Under the pieces are notes generated by a model. The model was not told the DNA's origin, searched no databases, and worked only from the letters and a program-made list of their open reading frames with translations. 64,000 nt of DNA from Streptomyces sp. NBC_00306 (GTDB taxonomy: Bacteria > Actinomycetota > Actinomycetes > Streptomycetales > Streptomycetaceae), in NCBI RefSeq assembly GCF_036169555.1, contig NZ_CP108032.1:4774001-4838000 (forward strand). The letters run 5' to 3'. Shown piece by piece: positions 17,284 through 24,994 of the stretch; position 1 is the first letter of the stretch, and each line of letters opens with the position of its first letter. The translations under genes and the position numbers were made by a program.

Positions 17284-17569
17284 GTTCTGCGTCCTACGCC
17301 TACGAGTCTGCGCCGCCCGGACGGCCGAAGCTGGCGGGATTCGGACGTCACGCCAGGCGCCCGTCCGGCTCCCGACGTGGCCGCGCCCGCAGGTCCCGAA
17401 CCGCCCGCCGTTCGCACGGCCCCGCCGGCCGGTCCCGAACCGCCCGCCGCCCGCCGCCCGGCCCCGAACCGCCCGCCGCACGCCCGCACGCCCGCACGCC
17501 CGCCCGGACGAGGCGGGGGAGGAGCGGACCGGCCGCTCCGCCCCCGGTCCGTCCGGCGAGCACCCGCGG
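17284..17569. other. Low-complexity C-rich gap between ogt and yajQ
   Basis: The gap holds three copies of CCCGAACCGCCCGCCG (17395, 17434, 17463) and a CGCACGCC run. I see no credible gene, and only weak promoter-like sequence for the leftward ogt-alkB operon. Confidence 0.5.
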
Positions 17570-18058
17570 TCAGCGGTAGTTCACGAACTGAAGGGCGAAG
17601 TCGAAGTCCTGCCCCTTCAGCAGCGCCTGCACGGCCTGCAGGTCGTCCCGGCTCTTGGAGCTGACCCGCAGCTCCTCACCCTGGACCTGAGCCTTGACGC
17701 CCTTGGGACCCTCGTCACGGATGATCTTCGCGACCTTCTTGGCGTTCTCCTGCGAGATGCCCTCCTCGATGGAGGCGAAGATCTTGTACTCCTTGCCGGA
17801 CAGCTGCGGCTCGCCCGCGTCCAGCGCCTTCAGCGAGATCCCGCGCTTGACCAGCTTGGACTGGAAGACGTCGAGGATGGCCGTGACCCGCTCCTCGGAG
17901 TTCGCCTGCATGAGGATCTTCTCGCCGGACCAGGCGATCGAGGCCCCGACGTTCTTGAAGTCGTAGCGCTGAGAGATCTCCTTCGCGGCCTGGTTGAGGG
18001 CGTTGTCGACCTCCTGCCGCTCGACCTTCGAGACGATGTCGAAACTGGAGTCGGCCAT
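17570..18058 (-). CDS. YajQ-family nucleotide-binding protein
   Basis: A 162-residue protein with the YajQ N-terminus SSFDIVSKVERQEVDNALNQ and the ISQRYDFK motif. The family has two ferredoxin-like domains and some members bind cyclic di-GMP; no function is established in actinobacteria as far as I know. ATG 18058 is preceded by GGAGCCACAGG in the transcript. It is divergent from tRNA-Tyr. Confidence 0.92.
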   Translation of the reverse strand: MADSSFDIVSKVERQEVDNALNQAAKEISQRYDFKNVGASIAWSGEKILMQANSEERVTAILDVFQSKLVKRGISLKALDAGEPQLSGKEYKIFASIEEGISQENAKKVAKIIRDEGPKGVKAQVQGEELRVSSKSRDDLQAVQALLKGQDFDFALQFVNYR

Positions 18059-18252
18059 GTCCTGTGGCTCCTTGTATCGGGTGCGTGGAGGAGCGGCCGG
18101 AATCCCCGAACCGCACGGGCAAGCCTAGCCACCCGCACCCGCCCCGAGCGCTGATCAATCCGGTGGCGGAGCACCCCCGGGCATCAGGTATCGTTTACGT
18201 CGTTGCCACGGAGCACCGCCGAACAAGCGGCCCTCCTGAGGCGACATCCCAT

Positions 18253-18334
18253 GGCGGTGTGCCCGAGTGGCCAATGGGAGCGGACTGTAAATCCGTCGGC
18301 TTAGCCTACCCAGGTTCGAATCCTGGCGCCGCCA
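18253..18334 (+). tRNA. tRNA-Tyr (GTA)
   Basis: A class II tRNA of 82 nt. The acceptor GGCGGTG pairs with CGCCGCC, the anticodon GTA is at 18287-18289, there is a long variable arm, and the T arm is CCAGG-TTCGAAT-CCTGG. CCA is not encoded. A perfect terminator follows eight bases later. Confidence 0.95.
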
Positions 18335-18342
18335 CGCGAAGT

Positions 18343-18382
18343 GATGGCCCCTGAACTGCGGAAACGCAGTTCAGGGGCCATC
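18343..18382 (+). terminator. Terminator hairpin after tRNA-Tyr
   Basis: A perfect 18-bp stem (18343-18360 with 18365-18382) closed by a GAAA tetraloop. There is no long T-run, as is common in Streptomyces terminators. Confidence 0.85.
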
Positions 18383-18587
18383 GTCGTTCACCCCCGGCGC
18401 GACCGTCCCGGGAAACGCACCGGCCCCGGACCTGCTCACGGCCCAAGTCCTGCTCACCGCCCATATCCGGGACGGGCCGTCGACGGGCCTCTCGGGCCCG
18501 AACTGCACCGGCGCCGTGCCCTCTTCGCCCGGCGGGGCCGAAGGCCACGGACCCCCGCCCGGCTCTCCTTCCTCCTAGGATCGGGCC

Positions 18588-19055
18588 ATGAGTCGGACCG
18601 ACCGTGGCAGCCGTGTGATCGCGGCCCCGAAGACGACCGTCTACGGCGCCCTCCTCGACCGGGAGTCCCTCGAAGCCTGGCTGCCGCCCGACGGTATGCG
18701 CGGGCGGATCGAGCAGTGGGATCCGCGGCCCGGCGGCGGGTTCCGGATGGTTCTCACCTACCTCGATCCCGCCGACAGCCCTGGCAAGACCTCGGACGCG
18801 ACGGATGTCGTCGACGTCGGGTTCGCCGAGCTGGTGCCGTCGGAGCGGGTGGTGCAGACGGCGGTGTTCGAGGCCGACGACGCGGCGTACGCGGGCACCA
18901 TGACGATGACCTGGGATCTCGACGCCGCCGGCGACGGGACCGAGGTGACCGTCACCGCCACGGACGTGCCGCCCGGCATCGATCAAGCGGATCACGAGGC
19001 CGGCATCGCCTCCTCGCTGGCCAACCTCGCGTCGTACGTCGAAGCCCGCGGCTGA
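18588..19055 (+). CDS. SRPBCC / AHSA1-like domain protein
   Basis: A 155-residue single-domain protein of the START/AHSA1 type. It begins with SRVIAAPKTTVYGALLDRESLEAWLPP, has the central GGGFRMVLTY strand, and ends with the long C-terminal helix GIASSLANLASYVEARG. Such proteins bind hydrophobic ligands; the ligand is unknown here. ATG 18588 follows CCTCCTAGGATCG. It is a lone gene. Confidence 0.8.
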   Translation: MSRTDRGSRVIAAPKTTVYGALLDRESLEAWLPPDGMRGRIEQWDPRPGGGFRMVLTYLDPADSPGKTSDATDVVDVGFAELVPSERVVQTAVFEADDAAYAGTMTMTWDLDAAGDGTEVTVTATDVPPGIDQADHEAGIASSLANLASYVEARG

Positions 19056-19135
19056 AGGCCCCCGAGGACGGGTGGCAGCGCGCGCGGTGCGCGGCCACCG
19101 CCGTCCGCAGAGGCAGGGCACAGCCGGGCTCAGCC

Positions 19136-19702
19136 CTACCGAACGGCCCGCCGCTCCCATTCCGCGCGGGTCAGTTCGTACTCGACATCGCCGTGCTCCG
19201 AGCCCTCGATCACATCCGGCCAGTCGTCGGTGAAGCTGCGGACGTACGACAGACCGGCCTTCTCCATCACCCGGCGGGACCGCGCGTTGACGGTCATGGT
19301 GTTCGCGGTCACCCGCTCCACCCCGAGGTCCGTGAATCCCTTCCGGATCAGGGCGCGCGATCCCTCCGCGGCGTAGCCGTTGCCCCAGGCCGACGTGTTC
19401 AGGCGGTAGCCGAGTTCGACGACGGCGGGGCTGTCGTCCGACAGCGGGCGGAAGGCGAACCAGCCCAGGAAGGTCCCCGTGGCCTTCTCCTGCGCCGCCC
19501 AGTAGCCGCGGGTGCCGAAGCACGGGTAGTCGTGGAGCAGCCGGGGCAGCGTCTGTTCCCGGATCGTCTCGCGGCTCGTCGGGCGGCCGCCGTTGATGAA
19601 GCGCATCACGGCGGGATCGTTGTCCAGGTCCAGCAGGGGTTCCTCGTCCGCCTCGGTGAACGCACGCAGGACGAGCCGTTCGGTCTCCAGGAAGATGCGC
19701 AT
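19136..19702 (-). CDS. GNAT-family N-acetyltransferase (RimJ/RimL type)
   Basis: A 188-residue acetyltransferase. It starts with ETERLVLRAFTEADEEPLLDL, typical of RimJ/RimL-like GNATs, and has the acetyl-CoA loop WGNGYAAEGSRALI and the C-terminal NARSRRVMEKAGL helix. It probably acetylates a protein N-terminus or a small amine; the substrate is not readable. I use ATG 19702 because an upstream in-frame extension to 19933 runs into the next gene. Confidence 0.85.
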   Translation of the reverse strand: MRIFLETERLVLRAFTEADEEPLLDLDNDPAVMRFINGGRPTSRETIREQTLPRLLHDYPCFGTRGYWAAQEKATGTFLGWFAFRPLSDDSPAVVELGYRLNTSAWGNGYAAEGSRALIRKGFTDLGVERVTANTMTVNARSRRVMEKAGLSYVRSFTDDWPDVIEGSEHGDVEYELTRAEWERRAVR

Positions 19703-19779
19703 GGCCGCATCCTCACGAGCAGCCGACCCGCCCGCCACCGCATTTCGTACCGGTGGCGGCGCGGGCCGGACAGGCCACC

Positions 19780-20277
19780 TCAGTCGGCCAGCCGGAAGGC
19801 CAGCTCCATCTCCCACTTGTTCATGTCCGGCTCGACGCGCGGGTCCGTCAGATACGACTCCAGCCGGCAGCCCCACAGCTCGGAGCCGCCGACCTCCCGC
19901 ATGTCCCAGACGAGGCCTTCCTGCGCGGCCCACTCCCGCAGCGCCGTGATGACGTCGAACAGCTGGTCCGGATGGCCGACATGGGTGACGGTCGCGTAGC
20001 GGCCTCCCGGCAGCATCCCGACCCTGATGTCCCCCTCGGGCTCCGGCAGGGAGTCGACGGGCAGACCGGCCTCGACCTCCGACTCCCCTTCCATGTCGAT
20101 GCTGTTGAAGCGGAAGAAGGGGGCACCGGCGAACTCGACGCCCTGGCCGGTCAGCCAGGCGATCAGCTCGCCCAGCCGGTCGGCGATCGCGGCGAAGGAG
20201 TCCATCCGCACGGAACCGCGGATGAACACGTACGGCTGCTCCTCGAGCTCGACAACCGCGGGCTGAATCTCAGGCAT
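19780..20277 (-). CDS. GyrI-like small-molecule-binding protein
   Basis: A 165-residue stand-alone GyrI/AraC-effector-binding-type domain. It has PYVFIRGSV at the first strand, then FFRFNSIDMEGESEVEAGLPV and GGRYATVTHVGHPDQL, in two SHS2-like halves. Such proteins bind small amphipathic or aromatic ligands. ATG 20277 is preferred over ATG 20289 because GAGGAAAG, the likely ribosome binding site, lies between them. A palindromic 11-mer also found before htpX sits just upstream. Confidence 0.8.
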   Translation of the reverse strand: MPEIQPAVVELEEQPYVFIRGSVRMDSFAAIADRLGELIAWLTGQGVEFAGAPFFRFNSIDMEGESEVEAGLPVDSLPEPEGDIRVGMLPGGRYATVTHVGHPDQLFDVITALREWAAQEGLVWDMREVGGSELWGCRLESYLTDPRVEPDMNKWEMELAFRLAD

Positions 20278-20302
20278 GTCTTTCCTCATGACATCAACGA
20301 CT

Positions 20303-20313
20303 GTCCACTGGAC
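20303..20313. promoter_or_regulatory. Palindromic 11-mer upstream of the GyrI-like gene
   Basis: GTCCACTGGAC lies 26-36 bp before the start codon of the GyrI-like gene and is identical to the element before htpX (12964-12974). It could be an operator or a chance match. Confidence 0.25.
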
Positions 20314-20393
20314 GCGGATTCATCGGCTTCCGCGAACGGGACGCGGACCGAAGGGCTGCTGAACCAGATCTGACCGGCAGGACCGCCGGACGC

Positions 20394-21050
20394 TCAGCCG
20401 CCCGCGACCGCCTTCACTGCCTCGATCACCGGAACCGTGCCGCTGATCAGCTCCAGCGTCTGCCCGGCCGTGCCCGGGGTCTCCAGCAACTCCGCGAGGA
20501 CCGCCGCCACATCGTCGCGCGGAATCGGTCCGCGGCCCGTCGACGGTGCCAGCTGGACCAGGCCCGTTCCGGCGTCGTTCGTCAGCGAACCCGGCCGCAG
20601 GATCGTCCAGTCCAAGCCGGTGCGGGAGCTGACGTTCGCGTCCGCCTCGCCCTTCGCCCGCAGGTAATGGTCGAAGACGTCGTCACCCGCGTGCTGAGGG
20701 TCCGCGCCCATCGACGACACCACGACGAACCGCCGTGCGCCCGCGCGTTCCGCCGCGTCCGCGAGCAGCACTGCCGCGTCCCGGTCCACCGTGTACTTGC
20801 GGTCCACACTGCTGCCCGGGCCGGCGCCCGCCGCGAAGACCGCGCCGTCCGCGCCCTGCAGCACCTCGGCCACCTCGTCGACCGAGGCCGACTCCAGGTC
20901 CAGCAGGACCGGTTCGGCTCCCGCGTCCCGCAGGTCGTCGGCGTATTCGGGTTTGCGGATGAGGCCCACCGGCTCATGCCCGCGCGCCGAGAGCAGCCGC
21001 TCCAGGCGCAGTGCGATCTGACCGTGTCCTCCTGCGATGACAATGCGCAT
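20394..21050 (-). CDS. NAD(P)-binding atypical SDR (NAD(P)H-binding family)
   Basis: A 218-residue Rossmann protein. RIVIAGGHGQIALRL gives the glycine-rich loop, VFAAGAG the second strand, and ARRFVVVSSMGADPQ the SSM region of atypical short-chain dehydrogenases of the NmrA/SDR_a5 type. These often lack the catalytic Tyr-Lys pair, and none is obvious here, so it may be a redox sensor rather than an enzyme. It is a single leftward gene. Confidence 0.82.
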   Translation of the reverse strand: MRIVIAGGHGQIALRLERLLSARGHEPVGLIRKPEYADDLRDAGAEPVLLDLESASVDEVAEVLQGADGAVFAAGAGPGSSVDRKYTVDRDAAVLLADAAERAGARRFVVVSSMGADPQHAGDDVFDHYLRAKGEADANVSSRTGLDWTILRPGSLTNDAGTGLVQLAPSTGRGPIPRDDVAAVLAELLETPGTAGQTLELISGTVPVIEAVKAVAGG

Positions 21051-21189
21051 GAGTACGACGGTACGTCCGATGCGCCCCTCGCGCGCACGGACAGGCAGGA
21101 GCCGGGCGCGGTCGGCTCACACGGACGGCCGCCGTGCGCACGCGGTCGGCCCGTACGCAATAGGCACGGCAGGGCGCGGCGAACGCGCC

Positions 21190-21286
21190 CGCACCCCGCA
21201 CGCGGCCACGCGGCAACCAACCGCAACCCCGCACGCGGCCGCCCCGCAACCAACCGCACCCCGCACGCGGCCACCCCGCAACCAAG
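21190..21286. repeat. Three tandem copies of a 32-33 bp repeat
   Basis: Units at 21190-21221, 21222-21254 and 21255-21286 each contain CCCCGCACGCGGCC and end in CAACCAA. They lie between the amidohydrolase and SDR genes. No coding frame or regulator site is evident. Confidence 0.65.
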
Positions 21287-21307
21287 AGGGGCGCACGCCC
21301 TCCCCGT

Positions 21308-22540
21308 TCACGGGCAGGTGTCCGACCGGCCCTGCCGGGGCAGTTCGAGCGCGACCGCCGCCGCCGAGTCGCAGTACTCCCGCACCGCGCTCGTCCGCGC
21401 GACCACCCGCCCCCGGTGGATGACGATCCGGCTGTAGGCGAGTGACAGCACGCCGGAGAGCCGTTCGCCGCGTACCGCGAGCAGTTCGGCGGGGAAGCCG
21501 GCCTCCACCCGTACCTCCGGCAGGCCCATCGCCCTGCGTGCGTCGGCCGACACCGTCCCGTACGCCTCCTGCGGGCGCATTCCGCTCTGAGAGGCCAGCA
21601 GATACGCGGGTTCCAGCGGATCGCCGCGGCCCACCGGGTTCGACACGTCCCGCAGTGTCCCGCCGCCGGCGGCCACCCGGACGCCGGCGGCGCGGAGCAG
21701 CCGGACCGGGGCGTTGCCGCGCTGTTCCACGGCGGCGCAGCCGCCCTGCGGCAGACAGACGACGGTCACGCCCGCGGCCGCGAGCTGGTCGGCGGCCCGG
21801 GACGCGATGTCGCGCGGCAGTCGGGCGAGGCCCGCGCACGGCCCGATCACCACGCCGGGCCGCAGCCCGCCCGCCATCGCCGCCAGCCGGGCCAGCCGGG
21901 CGGGGTCGTCGGCGTGGGTGTGCAGATCGACCGGGCAGCCGTGTTCGGCCGCGACCTCCAGGACGGCTTCCGCGTACCCGCTCGGGTCGGGGTCGGCGTC
22001 CGGGCAGCCGCCCACCACACCCGCGCCCATCTTCACCGCGTCCCGCAGCATCGCCAGCCCGTCCGCGCCCGCCGTGCCGGTGAGCAGCCGGGGGACGGCG
22101 ACGGCCGTCAGATCGGCGAGCCCGCGCAGCGAACGCCGCGCCTGGAGCACCGCCTCCAGAGGGCCGAGCCCCTGCACGTCTCCGATGCGTACATGCGACC
22201 GCAGCGCCGTCGCCCCGTGCCCGAGCTGGAGCAACGCGGCTTCGGTGGCGCGCCGCTGGACTTCCTCGGTCTCGTACGAGACGGGGCCGGGGGAGTCCGC
22301 GGTGAGGGCGGTGTCGCCGTGGCCGTGCGCCTCGGCCGGTGCGGGCAGCAGGAGATAGCCGCTGAGATCGACGCGGGAGGAGTGCGGAGTGAGGCTGCCC
22401 GCCGTGCCGACCGCCTCGATGAGCCCGCCGCTGAGCCGTACGTCGACGATGCGGCCGTCGGTCAGCCGGGCGCCGCACAGCAGCAGCGCGGTGGTGTCAG
22501 CGGTGGCGCCGTCGGAGGGCTGCGGATGACTGTCGGGCAT
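21308..22540 (-). CDS. Amidohydrolase of the cytosine-deaminase type, catalytic motifs partly lost
   Basis: A 410-residue TIM-barrel protein with an N-terminal beta domain. The first metal motif is kept as EAHGHGD, and a later DLHTHADD corresponds to the HCDE region of cytosine deaminase. By my alignment from memory, the catalytic Glu, the next metal His (here in GPCAGLA) and the metal Asp (here in GGGTLRDVSNPV) are replaced. The overall frame, including NPVGRGDPLE, is still cytosine-deaminase-like. It may be a non-hydrolytic relative or have an altered reaction. It is a lone leftward gene with no pyrimidine-pathway neighbours. Confidence 0.7.
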   Translation of the reverse strand: MPDSHPQPSDGATADTTALLLCGARLTDGRIVDVRLSGGLIEAVGTAGSLTPHSSRVDLSGYLLLPAPAEAHGHGDTALTADSPGPVSYETEEVQRRATEAALLQLGHGATALRSHVRIGDVQGLGPLEAVLQARRSLRGLADLTAVAVPRLLTGTAGADGLAMLRDAVKMGAGVVGGCPDADPDPSGYAEAVLEVAAEHGCPVDLHTHADDPARLARLAAMAGGLRPGVVIGPCAGLARLPRDIASRAADQLAAAGVTVVCLPQGGCAAVEQRGNAPVRLLRAAGVRVAAGGGTLRDVSNPVGRGDPLEPAYLLASQSGMRPQEAYGTVSADARRAMGLPEVRVEAGFPAELLAVRGERLSGVLSLAYSRIVIHRGRVVARTSAVREYCDSAAAVALELPRQGRSDTCP

Positions 22541-22772
22541 CGCGCTCCTGTGTGGGGCGGTGGGGCTCGGGCCGCGGGAGGAGAGGCATGATCACGCAGC
22601 GTGTGCTCGAGCCTAGGGGCGCACCGACCGCGCTTCGAGGAGGAGCGCAATAGTCGTACTGGAGTGGCCTCGTGTGGCGTACGGGACGGGCGGGGCGAGG
22701 TCCGCGTCTCACACCCGCTCAGGGCGGTCCGCGCGGCGGGTCGGAGGCCGGACAGGGGGCCACGAAACGGAT

Positions 22773-22802
22773 TTGGGCGAACGGCGAGAGACCGTGTAAT
22801 GT
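22773..22802 (+). promoter_or_regulatory. Promoter of the tRNA-Thr/tRNA-Met unit
   Basis: TTGGGC (22773-22778) and TAATGT (22797-22802) are separated by 18 bp; the predicted start is a few bases before the tRNA-Thr 5' end. Confidence 0.55.
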
Positions 22803-22813
22803 CTTCATCGCTC

Positions 22814-22886
22814 GCCCCAATAGCTCAGTCGGTAGAGCGTCTCCATGGTAAGGAGAAGGTCTACGGTTCGATTCCGTATTGGGGCT
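22814..22886 (+). tRNA. tRNA-Thr (GGT)
   Basis: A 73-nt cloverleaf. Acceptor GCCCCAA pairs with TTGGGGC, the anticodon stem TCTCC/GGAGA encloses ATGGTAA with anticodon GGT at 22847-22849, and the T loop is TTCGATT. CCA is not encoded. Confidence 0.95.
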
Positions 22887-22932
22887 CTGATGTCGGTGAT
22901 CCTCGCCTCCGGGCGAGGGGATCCGGTATCGC

Positions 22933-23005
22933 AGCGGTGTAGCTCAGTCGGTAGAGCAAGCGGCTCATAATCGCTGTGTCACCGGTTCAAGTCCGGTCAC
23001 CGCTA
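22933..23005 (+). tRNA. tRNA-Met (CAT), elongator type
   Basis: Acceptor AGCGGTG pairs fully with CACCGCT, including the first base pair, so this is an elongator rather than an initiator tRNA. The anticodon CAT is at 22966-22968. CCA is not encoded. It lies 46 bp after tRNA-Thr and is probably co-transcribed. Confidence 0.93.
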
Positions 23006-23010
23006 CACAC

Positions 23011-23055
23011 AGTAGCCGATTGCGGGGTCGGTCCTTCGATCGGCTACTCTTTTAT
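23011..23055 (+). terminator. Terminator after tRNA-Met
   Basis: AGTAGCCGAT (23011-23020) pairs perfectly with ATCGGCTACT (23039-23048), followed by CTTTTAT. It ends the tRNA unit just before rpmG; some read-through into rpmG is possible. Confidence 0.75.
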
Positions 23056-23094
23056 GCGTTCATCCGTCCAATAGTCCGTCCAAGGAGCACTCAC

Positions 23095-23259
23095 GTGGCT
23101 GCCACCGACGTCCGCCCGAAGATCACGCTGGCCTGCGTGGAGTGCAAGGAGCGGAACTACATCACCAAGAAGAACCGGCGTAACAACCCGGACCGTCTTG
23201 AGATGAAGAAGCACTGCCCGCGCTGCAACTCGCACACGGCGCACCGCGAAACGCGCTGA
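23095..23259 (+). CDS. rpmG: 50S ribosomal protein L33 (zinc-binding, C+ form)
   Basis: A 54-residue protein with two CxxC pairs (ACVECKE and HCPRCNS), so the zinc-containing C+ form; actinobacteria often have a cysteine-free paralogue elsewhere, made under zinc limitation. GTG 23095 follows AAGGAGCACTCAC. An upstream in-frame ATG at 23020 lies in the terminator of the tRNA unit and is rejected. Confidence 0.95.
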
Positions 23260-23272
23260 ATCAGGCTCGTAT

Positions 23273-23311
23273 ACGAGGCCGTCCCCACTCGGGGGCGGCC
23301 TCGTGTCGTTT
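23273..23311 (+). terminator. Terminator after rpmG
   Basis: A 14-bp stem (23273-23286 with 23291-23304) with one T-G wobble and a four-base loop, then GTCGTTT. Confidence 0.85.
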
Positions 23312-23343
23312 GTATGGTCAATCTGTCAGGAGGGAGCCAGTCC

Positions 23344-23796
23344 ATGGCGCTCGACCAGTCCTTCGTGGGGCGGTCCTATCCGCCCACCTCGCCCTATGAG
23401 GTCGGCCGGGAAAAGATCCGCGAGTTCGCCGAGGCGGTGGGTGACGCCAATGCCGCGTACACCGACCCGGAGGCCGCGAAGGCGCTCGGGCACGCCGATG
23501 TGATCGCTCCGCCGACGTTCGCCTTCGCGATCACCTTCCGGGCCGCGGAGGACGTCGTGGCGGATCCGCAGCTGGGCCTGGACTACTCGCGTGTGGTGCA
23601 CCGCGACCAGCGGTTCGCGTACACCCGGCCGGTGCGCGCGGGCGACCGGCTGACCGTCGTGTCGACGATCGAGAGCATCAAGTCCCTTGCGGGCAACGAC
23701 GTCGTGGAGGTCCGCGGCGAGGTGCACGACGAGACCGGCGAGCACGTGGTGACCGCGTGGACGAAGCTGGTGGCGCGCGCCGCCGAGGAGGCGTGA
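23344..23796 (+). CDS. MaoC-like dehydratase, HadA-type
   Basis: A 150-residue FAS1-type dehydratase domain with a single hot-dog fold lacking a complete hydratase motif. It starts at ATG 23344, with AGGAGGGAGC upstream. Recognisable segments are REKIREFAEAVGDANAAYTD and VIAPPTFAFAIT. In mycobacteria the same pair next to rpmG (hadA-hadB) forms the (3R)-hydroxyacyl-ACP dehydratase of FAS-II; here it overlaps the HadB-type gene by one base. Its substrate in a Streptomyces is unknown. Confidence 0.85.
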   Translation: MALDQSFVGRSYPPTSPYEVGREKIREFAEAVGDANAAYTDPEAAKALGHADVIAPPTFAFAITFRAAEDVVADPQLGLDYSRVVHRDQRFAYTRPVRAGDRLTVVSTIESIKSLAGNDVVEVRGEVHDETGEHVVTAWTKLVARAAEEA

Positions 23797-24224
23797 TGAC
23801 GGCGAAGATCTCTTACGCGGACGTCGAGGTCGGCACCGAACTGCCGGCCCAGAGCTTCCCGGTGACCCGGGCGACGCTGGTGCAGTACGCGGGCGCCTCG
23901 GGGGACTTCAACCCGATCCACTGGAACGAGAAGTTCGCGACCGAGGTCGGACTGCCCGATGTGATCGCGCACGGCATGTTCACCATGGCCGAGGCGGTCC
24001 GCGTGGTGACGGACTGGGTCGGCGACCCCGGCGCCGTCGTCGAGTACGGAGTCCGCTTCACCAGGCCGGTCATCGTGCCGAACGACGAGAAGGGCGCGCT
24101 GATCGAGGTCAGCGGCAAGGTCTCGGCGCTGCTGGACGACAAGCGGGTGCGGGTGGACCTGGTCGCCATGAGCGAGGGCGAGAAGGTGCTGAGCATGTCC
24201 CGCGCCGTCGTTCAGCTGGCCTGA
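23796..24224 (+). CDS. MaoC-like dehydratase, HadB-type catalytic subunit
   Basis: A 142-residue hot-dog protein with the hydratase-2 motif YAGASGDFNPIHWNEKFA, in which Asp and His are the catalytic pair, followed by DVIAHGMFTMAEAVRV. It is the catalytic partner of the preceding subunit, and the TGATG overlap couples their translation. Role: dehydration of 3-hydroxyacyl thioesters. A perfect hairpin follows. Confidence 0.88.
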   Translation: MTAKISYADVEVGTELPAQSFPVTRATLVQYAGASGDFNPIHWNEKFATEVGLPDVIAHGMFTMAEAVRVVTDWVGDPGAVVEYGVRFTRPVIVPNDEKGALIEVSGKVSALLDDKRVRVDLVAMSEGEKVLSMSRAVVQLA

Positions 24225-24250
24225 TCTCCGGTACGCAGCAGAGGACATAC

Positions 24251-24280
24251 GAGGGGCGCCCGCGGCCGCGGGCGCCCCTC
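24251..24280. terminator. Perfect 30-bp palindrome after the hadB-type gene
   Basis: GAGGGGCGCCCGCGG and its exact complement form a 15-bp arm palindrome (24251-24280), flanked by GACAT/ATGTC, without a T-run. It is a likely terminator for the had pair. Confidence 0.7.
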
Positions 24281-24324
24281 GCCATGTCACGCTCCGCGTT
24301 TTCGTACGTGATGTCCCTCACGCC

Positions 24325-24353
24325 TTGCCAAGATAGTGATTGGTCACTAACTT
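24325..24353 (+). promoter_or_regulatory. tetR promoter
   Basis: TTGCCA (24325-24330) and TAACTT (24348-24353) with a 17-bp spacer. The expected transcription start is at or next to ATG 24361, and there is no Shine-Dalgarno sequence, so the tetR transcript is probably leaderless. Confidence 0.5.
24334..24349. promoter_or_regulatory. TetR operator 1 (own promoter)
   Basis: TAGTGATTGGTCACTA is an inverted repeat (TAGTGA, 4-bp centre, TCACTA) lying between the -35 and -10 of tetR. Its complement matches the site before the MFS gene at about 13 of 17 positions. Confidence 0.65.
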
Positions 24354-24360
24354 TGTTCGC

Positions 24361-24918
24361 ATGGTCAGGATGAGCGCAGAAGAGCGACGCGAGAGCGTCA
24401 TCCGTGCGGCGATCTCGGAGTTCGCGCTGGGTGGCTACCACGGCACCTCCACCGAGGCGATCGCCAAGCGGGTCGGCGTCTCGCAGCCGTATCTCTTCCG
24501 TCTCTTCAAGAACAAGAGGGAGCTGTTCCTCGCCGCGGCGCAGCGTTGCCTCGAAGAGACACCCAGGGCGCTGGCCGCTGCTCTGGAGGTGCGGTCGGAC
24601 ATCACGCCCAAGGAGGCGATGGCCGAGGCGTACATGGGGCTGATCGACGACCGGGAGCAGCTGCTGATGCAGATGCAGACCTATGTCGCGGTGGCCTCGG
24701 CCGAAGCGGCGGGCGATCACGAATTCGGGGACGCGATCCGGGCCGCCTGGGCCGAGATCTGGGACCAGGCGCGGGTCGCGCTGGGGGGAGCGCGCGACAC
24801 GGCCGACTTCGCGGGCTGCGGAATGCTGATCAACGTGCTGGTGGCGTTGGGCTTTCCCCGGGATCACCGGGTGTGGTCCGGGCTCAACATGGCCGAGCTG
24901 GACGCCGTTCGCCGGTGA
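24361..24918 (+). CDS. TetR-family transcriptional regulator
   Basis: A 185-residue repressor. The helix-turn-helix is in residues about 25-55 (GGYHGTSTEAIAKRVGVSQPYLFRLFKNKRE, given here only as the landmark region), with a C-terminal ligand-binding helical domain. Start at ATG 24361 or ATG 24370; the GTG at 24340 is excluded because it falls inside the operator and promoter. It represses itself and the adjacent MFS pump by position and by the shared operators. Confidence 0.88.
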   Translation: MVRMSAEERRESVIRAAISEFALGGYHGTSTEAIAKRVGVSQPYLFRLFKNKRELFLAAAQRCLEETPRALAAALEVRSDITPKEAMAEAYMGLIDDREQLLMQMQTYVAVASAEAAGDHEFGDAIRAAWAEIWDQARVALGGARDTADFAGCGMLINVLVALGFPRDHRVWSGLNMAELDAVRR

Positions 24919-24961
24919 CGGATGGCTCGCCCTGTGCCGGGGTGACGTCTGTCCCTGAAAG

Positions 24962-24979
24962 TTAGTAATCAATAACTAA
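24962..24979. promoter_or_regulatory. TetR operator 2 (MFS promoter)
   Basis: TTAGTAATCAATAACTAA lies 15 bp before the MFS start and overlaps a candidate -10 TAATCT (24977-24982). It shares TTAGT, CAAT and ACTA with the complement of operator 1. Confidence 0.6.
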
Positions 24980-24994
24980 TCTACTGGGGGAGTT

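Noticed and set aside
18306..19523. A 405-codon minus-strand frame across tRNA-Tyr, its terminator and the SRPBCC gene
   Set aside because: It overlaps a certain tRNA and terminator, and the SRPBCC protein on the other strand has clear domain sequence.
24340..24360. Earlier GTG start for tetR
   Set aside because: It lies within the operator and promoter; the ATG at 24361 coincides with the predicted transcription start.
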